From Blastocladiella britannica (taxonomy: Eukaryota; Blastocladiomycota; Blastocladiomycetes; Blastocladiales; Blastocladiaceae): DNA of 29,528 nt. Below, one piece after another: positions 29,424 to 29,528 of the stretch. The stretch lies in the NCBI GenBank assembly GCA_025349905.2, contig MU624710.1:1-29528 (forward strand). Direction: 5' to 3'. A program made the translations under genes and the position numbers. The stretch's first letter is position 1. The number at the start of each line of letters is the position of its first letter. The notes below the pieces were generated by a model. The model did not search any database and had not been told where the DNA came from. It was given only the letters and a program-made list of their open reading frames with translations.

Positions 29424-29528
29424 TCAAGACGACGAAATCATCAACTGCTCCCCCTCCTGGACCTCCTGGGCAAGCAGAAGCGTCAGCAACACGCGATCGA
29501 GCTCCCATGCAGCCCGCTGCGTGGCCAT
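29424..29528 (-). CDS. 3' end of an unidentified gene (partial, runs off the window)
   Basis: A minus-strand frame is open from the right edge to a TGA at 29426-29424, coding about 34 residues (AAWELDRVLLTLLLAQEVQE, then GEQLMISSS). It is favoured because G or C at third codon positions is about as frequent as in the neighbouring genes and the peptide is a plausible amphipathic helix. A second minus-strand frame (ending DDFVVLT) is also open but has much lower third-position GC. The start lies outside the window and no family is recognisable. Confidence 0.4.
   Translation of the reverse strand: MATQRAAWELDRVLLTLLLAQEVQEGEQLMISSS

Overview
The window is eukaryotic nuclear DNA from a gene-dense, GC-rich genome. 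GC-rich exons are interrupted by short AT-rich introns, 31 of them modelled with fair confidence, mostly 55-100 nt. I see no bacterial operons, transposons, CRISPR arrays, rRNA or convincing tRNA genes. The gene set best fits an early-diverging, probably zoosporic fungus: a class C GPCR, malonyl-CoA decarboxylase, an AtuA/DUF1446 protein, and a C-terminal EH protein like fungal Irs4/Tax4. Blastocladiomycota or a chytrid is a guess, not a proof.

Layout: PRI1 primase small subunit (79-1593, -); C-terminal EH-domain protein (1681-2996, +); PPR-like mitochondrial protein (3013-5174, -); dolichyldiphosphatase (5241-5988, +); malonyl-CoA decarboxylase (6009-7658, -); eIF3m (7763-9452, +); class C GPCR with a C-terminal PH-like domain (9617-12714, -); WDR55/Jip5 (13073-14649, -); F-box-like protein (14779-16656, +); AtuA/DUF1446 protein (16729-18844, -); THO complex subunit 2 (18946-24762, -); thioredoxin (24825-25332, -); a novel protein with a ParB/KorB-like helix-turn-helix module (25809-28525, +); neuferricin-like cytochrome b5-fold membrane protein (28546-29277, -); and the 3' end of one more gene (29424 to the right edge, -). 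Exon joins were worked out by hand from reading frame, splice dinucleotides and family similarity. Each full model sums to a whole number of codons.

Genes sit close together. Divergent pairs share 66-129 bp, except thioredoxin and its neighbour (476 bp). Three convergent pairs are only 16-20 bp apart, so transcripts must overlap or share terminators. No single pathway unites the window: it mixes housekeeping genes (replication, translation, mRNA export, ribosome biogenesis, N-glycosylation, redox) with lineage-restricted ones (GPCR-PH, HTH protein, F-box protein, AtuA).

Most worth a second look: (1) a class C receptor carrying a PH-like domain in its cytoplasmic tail; (2) a bacterial/plasmid-style HTH module inside a spliced, low-complexity eukaryotic protein; (3) 5' splice sites that prefer GTNCGT, with C at +4 and never A in 31 introns, so the local donor consensus departs from GTAAGT and predicts a changed U1 snRNA or relaxed +4 pairing.
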